From the NCBI GenBank assembly GCA_014360065.1, contig JACIYF010000016.1:1-35139 (forward strand): a stretch of 35,139 nucleotides of DNA, written 5' to 3'. The DNA comes from Clostridia bacterium (GTDB taxonomy: Bacteria; Bacillota; DSM-521; Neomoorellales; JACIYF01). Position numbers and translations under genes: made by a program. Under the pieces are notes generated by a model. That model was not told the DNA's origin and did not search any database. It worked only from the letters and a program-made list of their open reading frames with translations. Positions 14,297 to 22,636 of this stretch are shown here, in pieces; within the stretch, counting starts at the first letter, position 1, and every line of letters starts with the position of its first letter.

Positions 14297-16327
14297 GTGG
14301 CAGGTCCCGATATGTCAGAGTATACGCAAGTGTTCTTAGAGGAAGCAGAGGAGCTCCTCGAGTCCCTAGACCAGGAACTGGTGCGGTTGGAGCAAGAGAA
14401 AACCAACCGTGCCTTGCTTAACGATATTTTCCGAGTAGCTCATACTCTCAAGGGATCTTCAGCCTCCATGGGGTTTGATAGCATCGCAGAGCTTACCCAT
14501 GAAATGGAGAGTCTGCTGGACAAAATCCGCCAGGGAAACGGTGAAGTTACTAGCGAGCTGATCGACGTCCTTTTGCAGAGCTTGGATGCCTTGAGGTCGC
14601 TGGTAGATGAAGTAGCTGGTAGGCCTGCGCAGCCGGTTGAAGTTAAGGCCCTGGTGGACAGGTTACAGTCCTTTTCCGCTTCAGATCACAAAAAAGGCGT
14701 CCCTTCTAATTCGCCAGGAGCTCATGAGCAGAGTATAGAAGACACTAGCTTGACCGATAGCGAACAATCGGTGATTAGGGCGGCTCAGGAAAAGGGATTT
14801 TACACCTACAAAATCACAGTGCGCCTGGATAGTGGATGCCAGATGAAGTCAGTTCGAGCCTATCTGGTTTTTAATCGCCTAGAAAAGATGGGGGAAATCA
14901 TCAAGGCTGTACCTCCTGTTGAGGACATCGAAGCTGAGAAGTTCGACCGGGTATTCCTTTTTTACCTTGTCACCCAAGCCGATCAGCGAGAAGTTGAAGA
15001 AGCCTTGGATACCATTGCCGAACTTGAAAGCGTCTGGGTTGAGAAAGTCGGTGCCGATGTTAAGGTCCGTACCGGTGCTGCCGAAACCGAAGAAGCGTTG
15101 CCGCACGAGTACCGGTTCTTGCAAACCGTAAGAGTAGACGTGGGACGGCTTGACAACCTCATGAACTTGGTCGGCGAGTTGGTGATTGACCGCACTCGGG
15201 TGGAAGAAATAGGTAGCCAGGTCCGGGTTCGTTTGGGGAATGATCCAGTCGTGGATGCCCTAGAAGAAGTATCGACTCACCTTGGTCGGCTCACTGGGGA
15301 ATTGCAAGAGGAGATTATGAAGGCCCGGATGCTGCCTATCGACCAAGTTTTTAGCCGCTTTCCTCGAATGGTGAGAGACCTAGCCCGGCGAGCTCAAAAG
15401 GAAATTAACTTTATCATTGAAGGTCGGGAGACAGAGTTAGATCGCTCGGTTATTGAAGAGATCAGCGATCCGTTAATCCACTTATTGCGCAATGCGGTCG
15501 ACCATGGCATTGAGGATCGACAGGAGAGGATTCGGCTGGGAAAGGATCCGGTTGGTACTATCGCTGTCAGGGCCTTCCACTATGAAAACCAAATCATCAT
15601 AACCGTAGAAGACGATGGTCAAGGCATGGATCCCGAGGTTCTCAGGAGAAGAGCGGTGGAAAAGGGCCTAATTACCGAAGAGCAAGCTTCTCGGCTCAAT
15701 ACGGCCGAGTGCCTCAACTTGATTTTCTTGCCGGGGTTCTCCACTTCCAAGGAGGTAACCGACATTTCGGGCCGGGGGGTTGGCATGGACATAGTGCGCG
15801 ACCGGGTGGAGAAGATAAACGGCACCGTTGATATAAGCACAAAGGTGGGGAAAGGAACCAAGTTTACAATTCGTTTGCCTCTAACATTGGCCATCAACCG
15901 TTCTCTCATGGTCAAGCACCAGGGCGTCATTTATGCATTTCCTCTGGTGAATGTAATGGAGACCATTCGGATATCACCTGAAGAGATTAAGACTGTTCAC
16001 GGACGCCAAGTTATACTGCTGCGCGGGAGCGTATTACCACTATGCAATCTGAATCAGATTTATGGTGGGCACCATTTGTCTACCGTATTTAAGACAGATA
16101 AAGGCGAAGCCGATTCCGGACTATCGGTAGTGGTGGTGGGTGCATCTGATAAGCGGGTAGGAATAGTGGTGGACGAACTACTGGGAGAACAGGAAATCGT
16201 CATTAAGTCTCTAGGAGACTTTTTGGGGCGGATACCAGGTATTGCCGGGGCTACTATCCTCGGTAACGGTAGTATCTCCTTGATTCTGGACGTTCGAGGT
16301 TTTGTCGAGCAGGCGGGTCTTAATTGA
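14297..16327 (+). CDS. cheA: Chemotaxis histidine kinase CheA
   Basis: 676 residues from GTG 14297, chosen because AGAGGTGG (14285-14292) is well spaced from it; GTG 14288 lies inside that site. Domains in order are the HPt domain with phospho-acceptor His49 in AHTLKGSS, a CheY/CheB-binding P2-like domain (about 165-250), the dimerisation helices (VGELVIDRTRVEE), the ATPase with N box HLLRNAVDHGIE and G boxes DDGQGMDPE and GRGVGMDIV, and the C-terminal CheW-like regulatory domain (LAINRSLMVKHQGVIYAFP). It phosphorylates CheY and CheB in response to receptors. Its stop overlaps the cheB start. No cheY, cheR, cheC or cheD lies in this window. Confidence 0.96.
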   Translation: MAGPDMSEYTQVFLEEAEELLESLDQELVRLEQEKTNRALLNDIFRVAHTLKGSSASMGFDSIAELTHEMESLLDKIRQGNGEVTSELIDVLLQSLDALRSLVDEVAGRPAQPVEVKALVDRLQSFSASDHKKGVPSNSPGAHEQSIEDTSLTDSEQSVIRAAQEKGFYTYKITVRLDSGCQMKSVRAYLVFNRLEKMGEIIKAVPPVEDIEAEKFDRVFLFYLVTQADQREVEEALDTIAELESVWVEKVGADVKVRTGAAETEEALPHEYRFLQTVRVDVGRLDNLMNLVGELVIDRTRVEEIGSQVRVRLGNDPVVDALEEVSTHLGRLTGELQEEIMKARMLPIDQVFSRFPRMVRDLARRAQKEINFIIEGRETELDRSVIEEISDPLIHLLRNAVDHGIEDRQERIRLGKDPVGTIAVRAFHYENQIIITVEDDGQGMDPEVLRRRAVEKGLITEEQASRLNTAECLNLIFLPGFSTSKEVTDISGRGVGMDIVRDRVEKINGTVDISTKVGKGTKFTIRLPLTLAINRSLMVKHQGVIYAFPLVNVMETIRISPEEIKTVHGRQVILLRGSVLPLCNLNQIYGGHHLSTVFKTDKGEADSGLSVVVVGASDKRVGIVVDELLGEQEIVIKSLGDFLGRIPGIAGATILGNGSISLILDVRGFVEQAGLN

Positions 16328-17397
16328 GGGATAACCCAATCCGAGTATTAGTAGTTGACGATTCTGCTTTCATGCGGCAGGTTTTGACCAGAATCTTGGA
16401 ATCCAGCCCCGAAATTCGAGTGGTAGGGCAGGCTCGCAACGGAGCAGAGGCACTGGAGCTAGTTTCAAAGCTCAATCCCGATGTAGTTACGCTGGACATT
16501 GAAATGCCGGTCCTTGACGGAATCTCGGCGTTGCGGGAAATCATGAGCCGGTTTCCAAGGCCGGTTATCGCGCTCAGTGCGCTTACCACCGATGGTGCCC
16601 AAACCACCGTAAGGGCGCTCGAAGAAGGGGCAGTAGATTTTGTTCCCAAACCTACCCGAGATGGCAATTTCGACCTCCTAAGGCAACAAGTTCTGTCTAA
16701 AGTCATTGCTGCCTCCAAGGTGCCCACAACTAAGCTGGCGGTATACAAGAAGTGGTTAAAGCCAGCAAGTAACCGAGCGGGTAATGAAGGCAAGGTGATG
16801 GATCGGGCCAACCAAGCCGAGATAGTTGCGATTGGCAGTTCAACTGGGGGGCCAGCAGCTTTAAGCCAGATACTACCTTACCTGCCAGGCAGTTTGCCGG
16901 CAGCTTTGGTGATAGTTCAGCATATGCCCGTTGGCTTCACCAAGGCGTTAGCGGCGCGCCTTAACGATCTCAGCCAGCTACAAGTTGAGGAAGCCAGCTC
17001 TGGGCAAGCCGTTGAAGCTGGCACAGCATTAGTGGCACCGGCTGGCAAACAGATGCAGTTGACAGCAAGGGGGGGAAAGGTGAGGGTGCAGCTAGGCGAA
17101 GCAACTCCGGTCCCAACTCTCTTTAAACCATCGGTGGACGTGCTTATGCTGTCAGTAGCGCAAATATACGGGTCAAGAAGCATGGGGGTAATTCTCACCG
17201 GCATGGGCTCTGACGGCGTTAGAGGCCTAAAGGCAATCAAGGAAAGCAAAGGATTTACTATTGCCCAGGACGAATCCAGCTGCATCGTCTTCGGTATGCC
17301 GAAGGCGGCAATAGAGGCACAAGCGGTGGACAAAGTAGTGCCTCTTTCGGAGATCAAAGATGAAATCATATCCCATGTAGGGCAACAACAGCCGTAG
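16324..17397 (+). CDS. cheB: Chemotaxis response regulator protein-glutamate methylesterase CheB
   Basis: 357 residues from TTG 16324, overlapping the cheA stop as TTGA. The receiver domain (1-120) has the acidic pair DD, the phospho-acceptor Asp58 in VVTLDIEMPVLDG, and the Lys in VPKPT. After a linker comes the methylesterase domain with the catalytic triad Ser173 (GSSTGG), His200 (QHMP) and Asp297 (GMGSDGV). It demethylates and deamidates receptors when phosphorylated by CheA, giving adaptation. The domain order and length are canonical. Confidence 0.96.
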   Translation: MRDNPIRVLVVDDSAFMRQVLTRILESSPEIRVVGQARNGAEALELVSKLNPDVVTLDIEMPVLDGISALREIMSRFPRPVIALSALTTDGAQTTVRALEEGAVDFVPKPTRDGNFDLLRQQVLSKVIAASKVPTTKLAVYKKWLKPASNRAGNEGKVMDRANQAEIVAIGSSTGGPAALSQILPYLPGSLPAALVIVQHMPVGFTKALAARLNDLSQLQVEEASSGQAVEAGTALVAPAGKQMQLTARGGKVRVQLGEATPVPTLFKPSVDVLMLSVAQIYGSRSMGVILTGMGSDGVRGLKAIKESKGFTIAQDESSCIVFGMPKAAIEAQAVDKVVPLSEIKDEIISHVGQQQP

Positions 17398-17414
17398 GAT
17401 GGTTAGCCTCAAGT

Positions 17415-17789
17415 TTGTTCTCTCAGTTGTCGATAAAGGGTATGGTGTTAATAGGGCAGGTGACCGAGGCGTTGAAGATAGAAAAGGGTATAGATATAGA
17501 GCATATTTTAAAGACCTACGTTTTAATAACCTCCCAAGATACCAGGGTAGGAGGGGAACATCACCAACCCCTTACTGGCCATGGCGACAAAGTAACATTA
17601 TCCCGCTCCGCTAAGGAGCTGCAGGCAGTGTTGGCTTGTTTGAACCAGGTGCCTGATGCTCGTATGGATAGGGTCAAAGAACTAGAGGAAAGGGTTCAGT
17701 CTGGCGATTACCAGGTGGACAGCCTTAAAATTGCGGAGAGTTTGCTTGCGGAGATGCGGGAACAAGCCGAAATGGCTAAAAAGAGGTGA
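17415..17789 (+). CDS. flgM: Negative regulator of flagellin synthesis FlgM (anti-sigma-28)
   Basis: 124 residues if started at TTG 17415; ATG 17442 or GTG 17445 in the same frame are alternatives, and no start has a convincing ribosome binding site. The C-terminal 65 residues carry the FlgM domain: DKVTLSRSAKELQAVLACL, then DRVKELEERVQSGDYQVDSLKIAESLL. This is the helical part that clamps sigma-28 (FliA/SigD) until the hook is finished and FlgM is exported. The N-terminal 55 residues do not match the usual short FlgM leader. It is 17 bases after cheB and overlaps or abuts flgN, the common order in clostridia. Confidence 0.82.
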   Translation: MFSQLSIKGMVLIGQVTEALKIEKGIDIEHILKTYVLITSQDTRVGGEHHQPLTGHGDKVTLSRSAKELQAVLACLNQVPDARMDRVKELEERVQSGDYQVDSLKIAESLLAEMREQAEMAKKR

Positions 17790-17794
17790 AGGGC

Positions 17795-18295
17795 ATGCAG
17801 CGTTGCCCGAACTTGTTTTCTTCGCTCAAGGAGATTCTGGTCCAGCAGAACGATGTTACCGAAAAATTGTTCAGGCTAGGCGAGAAACAACTTAACTGCA
17901 TCCGGCATGGTGACTTAGAAGCTTTAAACCTGACCGTCAACGAGCAGGAACAGTTGGCCCGGGAGCTTGACCGACTCGAACAGCAGCGCTTAAAGGTGCA
18001 ACGCCAGCTTGAGCAAGCATTAGACCTCGGCCGCGATTGCAGCCTAAGCCAAATTGCCGCCCAAGCTGGAGAATTGCAATCGGAACTGCTGGAGCTAGGA
18101 AGAATCCTCAGATCCAGCTATACAAAGCTTCGAGACATCAACCGGCTCAATCACTTGCTAATAAAAGATTGCCTAGGGTTTCTTGCCGAGGCCACTACGC
18201 GCCTCAATCTCAATGAAGCTAGGATGGTCTATACTTCCTCTGGGGAAGTGGCGTATGAGACCAAAGGCAGCATCGGCATTAATGAACTTCGCTAG
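17795..18295 (+). CDS. flgN: Flagellar export chaperone FlgN
   Basis: 166 residues from ATG 17795, with GAGGTG (17783-17788) as ribosome binding site. GTG 17786 overlaps the flgM stop but lies in that site. It is a mostly helical protein with long coiled-coil stretches (EQEQLARELDRLEQQRLKVQRQLEQAL), typical of the FlgN family of cytoplasmic chaperones that hold the hook-filament junction proteins FlgK and FlgL for export. Sequence conservation in this family is low, and the call rests mainly on its place between flgM and flgK and on length and helical character. Confidence 0.82.
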   Translation: MQRCPNLFSSLKEILVQQNDVTEKLFRLGEKQLNCIRHGDLEALNLTVNEQEQLARELDRLEQQRLKVQRQLEQALDLGRDCSLSQIAAQAGELQSELLELGRILRSSYTKLRDINRLNHLLIKDCLGFLAEATTRLNLNEARMVYTSSGEVAYETKGSIGINELR

Positions 18296-18306
18296 GAGGC
18301 ATGGCA

Positions 18307-19749
18307 GTGTCGGGGACATTTCTAGGGTTCTATACTTCAGTCAAGGGAATGCAAGCCCAGCAAAAAGCAGTGGAGACTGCCTCCCATAATGTGGCTAATG
18401 CCAATACTCCTGGCTTCAGCCGGCAACGGGTTCAGCTGGTGGCCTCTCCAGCCTACCCGGAACCAGGTGTGGGGCAGGTGGGGACTGGCGTCGATATAGC
18501 CTCTATTGCCCGCATTCGTGACACCTTTCTTGATGGCCAGATTCGCAAGGAGATCACTTCTTTGGGGCGCTGGGAGGTTCAGCGCGATAATCTCAGGCAA
18601 ATCGAGGTGATCCTCCCTGAGCCGTCGGACACTGGATTAAGCCAGCTCCTGGCTGCGTTCTGGGATAGCTGGCAGGAGCTCTCCAAGCGGCCGGAGAGTC
18701 CGCCTGTGCGAACCACAGTTGTGGAAACTGGCCTTGCCCTTACCGAAGGAATTCGGCATGCTGCGCAACAATTGGACCAGCTGCACACTGATTTAGATAA
18801 CATAGTTGGCATTAAGGTTACAGAAATTAATTCGTTAGCCCGGCAGATCGCTGATCTCAACAACCAGATCGTGAAAGTGAAAAGGATGGGCGATGAGCCC
18901 AATGATCTAATGGATCGGCGAGACCGGTTACTGGATGATTTAGCGCAAGTGGTGGATTTCCAGGCCCGGGAGCAGGAAAACGGAGCCATCAATATTAGCA
19001 TTGGCGGGCACCCACTGGTTCAAGGCTCGGTGACCAGGGAATTAGAAACCGATCGCAACGGCACTAGCCTAATGGTTAAATGGAAAGACGACGGGCAGTG
19101 GGCAGTTATTAGCGGCGGAGAGTTGTTTGGTGCCATCGACGTCCGCGACCGCTTGCTAAAAGGATACCAAGATCAGCTGGATATCCTGGCCCGAGGCCTA
19201 AGGGATATAGTAAATGAGCAACACAAGCAAGGCTGGAATTTAGAAGGAGAGACGGGAATCTCCTTTTTCAAAGGTACTGGAGCCAGAGACATAGACGTGG
19301 AACAGAACATCCGTGATGATGTCATGAAGATAGCAGCGTCTAGCGAAAATACTAAGGATACTAGCGGCGCCATCAACCCCGGGAATGGGGATAATGCGCT
19401 GGCGATAGCGCAGCTTCGAAATCAAGATCTCGAACGAGTGCTAGATAGCGAAGGACATTATACGTTGAAGGAAGTAGACGAAAGCGAATCGGGAATGCGG
19501 CTGGACGAATGGTATGCCAACATCATTTCCCAGCTGGGCGTGGCCAGCCAGGAGGCCATCCGTATGGTGGACAACCAAAACGCCCTGGTCAGCCAGCTGA
19601 AGCAGCGCCAGGAGGCCATATCGGGAGTGTCCATCGACGAAGAAGTAGCTTCTCTGCTCCAGTACCAGCATGCCTACAACGCCTGCGCCAAGGCTTTAAC
19701 CATCCTGGACGGAATGCTGGATACTCTGATCAACCGGACGGGATCCTAG
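18307..19749 (+). CDS. flgK: Flagellar hook-associated protein 1 FlgK
   Basis: 480 residues from GTG 18307, 7 bases after AGGAGG (18294-18299). ATG 18301 is only one base from that site, and the residues after the GTG (SGTFLGFYTSVKGMQAQQ) match the usual FlgK N terminus. FlgK is the first junction protein between hook and filament. The N-terminal rod/hook motif is HNVANANTPGFSRQRV, a central D2/D3 region follows, and the C-terminal half closes with the heptad SIDEEVASLLQYQHAYNACAKALTILDGML, the standard flagellar axial C terminus. The length is at the short end for the family. Confidence 0.95.
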   Translation: MSGTFLGFYTSVKGMQAQQKAVETASHNVANANTPGFSRQRVQLVASPAYPEPGVGQVGTGVDIASIARIRDTFLDGQIRKEITSLGRWEVQRDNLRQIEVILPEPSDTGLSQLLAAFWDSWQELSKRPESPPVRTTVVETGLALTEGIRHAAQQLDQLHTDLDNIVGIKVTEINSLARQIADLNNQIVKVKRMGDEPNDLMDRRDRLLDDLAQVVDFQAREQENGAINISIGGHPLVQGSVTRELETDRNGTSLMVKWKDDGQWAVISGGELFGAIDVRDRLLKGYQDQLDILARGLRDIVNEQHKQGWNLEGETGISFFKGTGARDIDVEQNIRDDVMKIAASSENTKDTSGAINPGNGDNALAIAQLRNQDLERVLDSEGHYTLKEVDESESGMRLDEWYANIISQLGVASQEAIRMVDNQNALVSQLKQRQEAISGVSIDEEVASLLQYQHAYNACAKALTILDGMLDTLINRTGS

Positions 19750-19787
19750 TGGAGCAACGAAACCCTGAGGCTAGCGGAGGTGCGCCA

Positions 19788-20699
19788 ATGCGAGTCACAA
19801 ACAACATGTTAGTCGGGACAGTCTTAAATAACCTGAACCGGAACCTAGAGCAACTAAATAAGCTTCAGAATCAAATGTCCAGCGGAAAAGTTATATCCTC
19901 TCCTTCAGATAACCCGGTGGGAGCAGTGCGGGTGATGGGTCTTCGCGCTACTATAAAACAACAAGAGCAGTACGCCAACAACATGCGCGACATTAAGGCT
20001 TGGTTGGATACCTCCGAGGCTGCTTTTGGCAGGGCAACGGATATCTTTCAGCGAGCTCGGGAACTGGCCGTATACGGTGCCAGCGGGAGCCTAGCCCCTG
20101 AGGACAAGGCTGCTATGGCTGAGGAGGTCGACCAGTTAATCAACGAGTTGCTCCAGGTGGCCAACAGCAACTTCGAAGGAAGATATATATTTGGTGGCCA
20201 TTACACCCGGGAGACGCCGTTTTCGCGAAGTAGTAAACCGGATGGATCGGAAATAGTGGTCTATGCCGGAGATGATGGCCAGCTTCAATGGGAAATATCT
20301 CCCGGGGTGAAAGTGGCTGCCAATGTATCCGGCCAAGAGGCGTTCGGGGTGGATCCTAGCACTAAGGAAAGTAAAACTTTTCAAGTTCTAATCGATCTAA
20401 AGAAAGCCCTTCAGGATCCTAACGATAACCCGGGAGACAGCATAAAGTCCATTGACGAGGAGATTGATCATTTGCTTTCCATCCGGGCTTCGCTAGGGGC
20501 CAGGAGTCAGCGGATGGAAATGGGGCTAGATCGGGTAAGCAGCGACAACATTAATCTTACCAGCATTCAATCCCAGCTGGAGGATGTGGATATAGCCGAG
20601 GCAGCCATGAACTACGCTATGCAGGAGTATGTTTACCGAGCGGCTTTGGCAACTGGGGCTAGGACCATGCAGCCCTCGCTTTTGGACTTCTTGCGCTAA
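19788..20699 (+). CDS. flgL: Flagellar hook-associated protein 3 FlgL
   Basis: 303 residues from ATG 19788, preceded by CGGAGGTG (19775-19782). The frame is open further 5' (to 19509), but that part lies in another frame over flgK and is not coding. FlgL is the second junction protein and a relative of flagellin: the N-terminal helix is MRVTNNMLVGTVLNNLNRNLEQLNKLQNQMSSG-like and the C-terminal helix is DVDIAEAAMNYAMQEYVYRA. The family-typical start MRVTN confirms the chosen ATG. It follows flgK by 38 bases and is co-transcribed with it. Confidence 0.95.
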   Translation: MRVTNNMLVGTVLNNLNRNLEQLNKLQNQMSSGKVISSPSDNPVGAVRVMGLRATIKQQEQYANNMRDIKAWLDTSEAAFGRATDIFQRARELAVYGASGSLAPEDKAAMAEEVDQLINELLQVANSNFEGRYIFGGHYTRETPFSRSSKPDGSEIVVYAGDDGQLQWEISPGVKVAANVSGQEAFGVDPSTKESKTFQVLIDLKKALQDPNDNPGDSIKSIDEEIDHLLSIRASLGARSQRMEMGLDRVSSDNINLTSIQSQLEDVDIAEAAMNYAMQEYVYRAALATGARTMQPSLLDFLR

Positions 20700-20759
20700 C
20701 TGTGAAAATGGGATGTAACCTAGTTGTGGGGAGTGGGGATGGCGAGGTGAACTATAGCC

Positions 20760-21221
20760 ATGGTGGTTGAAACTGCCAAATTCGGGAGAGTAGTGGTGCC
20801 GGATGGCGAGGTCATTTATTTTGAGTCTGGGCTTATTGGCTTCGAAGACCAGAAGGAATTCTTTTTGTACCCGGTTCTAGAGAATCCAGCCTTCCAGTGG
20901 CTGCAATCCAAAAGTGACCCATCGTTGGCAATTTTATTGGTAGATCCTTTTGTCTTCTGCCCTGGGTATGAAGTAATCCTCTCCGACTCGCTCTTGGAAG
21001 AGCTGGCGATCAAGAGTCAGGAAGACGTAGTCGTATTTACTACCATCAGCTTTCCCGATGGCGATGCATGGAACGCAACTACCAACCTGCTGGGGCCAAT
21101 AGTTATCAATAACTCAAGTCGAAAGGGCAAGCAGATAGTCCTTGATGGCACTACCTATTCCACCCGACACCGCTTATTTCCTCATGGCCGGCCTGCTCTG
21201 AGCGAAGAGGCCTGTGGTTAG
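20760..21221 (+). CDS. fliW: Flagellar assembly factor FliW
   Basis: 153 residues from ATG 20760 (GAGGTG about 12 bases upstream, a slightly long spacing). FliW binds flagellin and, when free, binds CsrA and relieves CsrA repression of flagellin translation. Conserved family segments are FGRVVVPDGEVIYFESGLIGFEDQKEFFL, WLQSKSDPSLAILLVDPF and NLLGPIVINNSSRKGKQIVLD, covering the whole protein. It is followed 9 bases later by its partner csrA, the standard pair in Firmicutes. The flagellin gene itself is not in this window. Confidence 0.96.
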   Translation: MVVETAKFGRVVVPDGEVIYFESGLIGFEDQKEFFLYPVLENPAFQWLQSKSDPSLAILLVDPFVFCPGYEVILSDSLLEELAIKSQEDVVVFTTISFPDGDAWNATTNLLGPIVINNSSRKGKQIVLDGTTYSTRHRLFPHGRPALSEEACG

Positions 21222-21230
21222 GAGATAGTC

Positions 21231-21500
21231 ATGTTAGTCCTGGCTCGCAAGGTTAATCAGACTTTAGTTATAGGGGACAATATTACTATAACTATACTGG
21301 GCATCGAGCCGGATCAAGTTAAGCTTGGCATTAGTGCTCCTCCCCATGTATCCATCCACCGATTGGAGGTTTATGAAGCGATAAAGGCGGCCAACATTTC
21401 GGCTTCCAAGGCTGAGGTGGCAATGGCGGAGGAACTGGGCAAGTGGGCCAAAAAAGGTCGCAATGCCATTGGTGGACGCCTGGACAAGAAAGATACTTAA
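21231..21500 (+). CDS. csrA: Carbon storage/translational regulator CsrA
   Basis: 89 residues from ATG 21231 (TAGGAGA upstream). The RNA-binding dimer core is complete: [44 protein letters not shown] with the conserved Arg. The C-terminal helix is longer than in enterobacterial CsrA (61 residues) and ends in a basic tail, as in Firmicutes CsrA, where the extended helix is the FliW contact. It binds GGA-containing hairpins in mRNA leaders and blocks translation, classically of the flagellin mRNA. The gene is coupled to fliW. Confidence 0.96.
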   Translation: MLVLARKVNQTLVIGDNITITILGIEPDQVKLGISAPPHVSIHRLEVYEAIKAANISASKAEVAMAEELGKWAKKGRNAIGGRLDKKDT

Positions 21501-21522
21501 AACGCTTGGAAGGTGATGGGTC

Positions 21523-22173
21523 TTGCAGCAGGATGTACTAGAAAGAATCATTAAGGGCCGACGTTCTATCCGCAGGTGGGAAGACCGAGAGGTAGCTGAT
21601 GAGATGCTCCTTAAGGCCATTGAGTTGGCTACTTGGGCTCCCAATGGCGGGAACTTTCAGGGGTGGCGCTTTTACGTTATAAAGAATCGGGAAGTTATTG
21701 GCGCCGTTGCTGATGCTGTGCAACGAACCGTGGATACCATGGCTTCTTGGCCTGAAGCCCAACAAATTGGTGCCAATGTGGAGCCATGGCGTCAGCTGGC
21801 CGGCTTTTTCCGCACAGCTCCCGTCGCCATTGCTGTTTGTTGTACCCGTTACCATTCCCTAGCCGATCGGTTGGTGGAGGCTCGCGGCTCATCCGATCCC
21901 CTAGCGGTGAAGATCCAACATGGGCGTGCTATTGCCAACAGCCGGATTCAGTCGATTGGAGCTGCCATCGCCTTAATGTTGTTGGCACTTCATGAGATGG
22001 GTTTGGGCGCGGTGTGGATGACTGGCCCGGCCCAGGCGAAGGAGGAGATTGAAGAGCTGCTAAAGATTCCTCCGGAGTACGATTTCGTGGCTTTGGTTCC
22101 AGTGGGTTATCCTGCCGAGCAGCCTACTTCGTCTCGCCGGCCGGTACAAGAAGTGGTGGAGTTTATCAGATAG
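21523..22173 (+). CDS. Nitroreductase-family FMN-dependent oxidoreductase
   Basis: 216 residues from TTG 21523, with GGAAGGTGATG (21509-21519) upstream. Family motifs are the opening RRSIRRWEDREV with the phosphate-binding Arg residues, ELATWAPNGGNFQGWRFYVI (FMN contact), and the C-terminal ALHEMGLGAVWMTGP. These enzymes are dimeric flavoproteins that reduce nitro compounds, quinones, enones or other small electrophiles with NAD(P)H. The central part contains RYHSLADRLVEARGSSDPLAVKIQHGRAIANSRIQS in place of the usual linker. The gene sits 22 bases after csrA and before the flaG promoter, inside a motility cluster where it has no obvious role. Confidence 0.88.
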   Translation: MQQDVLERIIKGRRSIRRWEDREVADEMLLKAIELATWAPNGGNFQGWRFYVIKNREVIGAVADAVQRTVDTMASWPEAQQIGANVEPWRQLAGFFRTAPVAIAVCCTRYHSLADRLVEARGSSDPLAVKIQHGRAIANSRIQSIGAAIALMLLALHEMGLGAVWMTGPAQAKEEIEELLKIPPEYDFVALVPVGYPAEQPTSSRRPVQEVVEFIR

Positions 22174-22210
22174 TGAAGCAGGCTTACGGTTGGGGCTCAT
22201 TTATCGGGGT

Positions 22211-22238
22211 TAAAGTTCTTCTTCCGGTTGGCCGATAA
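22211..22238 (+). promoter_or_regulatory. Sigma-28 (SigD/FliA) promoter of flaG-fliD-fliS
   Basis: TAAAGTTC (22211-22218), 12 bases, then GCCGATAA (22231-22238), against the consensus TAAAGTTT-N11-GCCGATAA. The -10 element is a full match and the -35 element differs at one base. It is 37 bases before the flaG start, in a 101-base gap. Confidence 0.8.
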
Positions 22239-22274
22239 CCTTAAACGTAAACCAAACGCAGGGGTGAAAACTAA

Positions 22275-22622
22275 ATGCAAGTGCAAGGTGTTGACCCTTT
22301 GATCTTGGGACAAGTCCAAGAACGCGACCGCAAGCTAGCCGTCAAAGAGGCTGAAAGGTTTCCTATCATCGGCGGCCAACCGGAAAAAAGCTCTGGACAA
22401 AGCCTAGATCTGGAAAAGGTAGCCAACAAGCTGAACAAGGCCACCGAGGCTTTTGATATCAGTATCCGCTTTCAGATCGATCGGGAAAGCGGCGAAGTTT
22501 ACGTTTTGGTAATCGATAAAAACGAAGGCAAAATAATTCGCCGCATTCCTCCCGAAGATATGGTGAGGATGGCAACACAGCTTCAGTACGCCATTGGCTT
22601 GCTGGTGAACGAGTTAGTTTGA
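22275..22622 (+). CDS. flaG: FlaG family flagellar protein
   Basis: 115 residues from ATG 22275, with AGGGGTGAAAAC upstream. The FlaG domain is in the C-terminal half: IRFQIDRESGEVYVLVIDKNEGKIIRRIPPEDMVRM, containing the characteristic V-x-V-x-D and I-R-x-I-P-P motifs. The N-terminal half is polar and variable. FlaG is found next to fliD and is thought to influence filament length and assembly; its mechanism is not settled. It is the first gene behind a strong sigma-28 promoter, so it is a late gene. Its stop overlaps the region of the fliD start. Confidence 0.93.
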   Translation: MQVQGVDPLILGQVQERDRKLAVKEAERFPIIGGQPEKSSGQSLDLEKVANKLNKATEAFDISIRFQIDRESGEVYVLVIDKNEGKIIRRIPPEDMVRMATQLQYAIGLLVNELV

Positions 22623-22636
22623 TGGGGGGCAGGCAA

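Noticed and set aside
16320-16811. 163-codon minus-strand frame opposite cheB
   Set aside because: It is a shadow of the cheB receiver domain; its translation is Ser/Thr/Arg-rich without domain or ribosome binding site.
17399-17614. 71-codon frame overlapping the 5' part of flgM
   Set aside because: No recognisable domain; the other frame carries the FlgM anti-sigma domain and continues to flgN.
19509-19787. 5' extension of the flgL frame into flgK
   Set aside because: It overlaps flgK coding sequence in another frame, its translation is low-complexity Gly/Pro/Arg, and flgL has a canonical start with CGGAGGTG at 19788.
22201-22238. Inverted repeat TTATCGG ... CCGATAA before flaG as a possible operator
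   Set aside because: The right arm is the sigma-28 -10 element; the arms are 24 bases apart and the minus strand has no matching -35, so no separate element is claimed.
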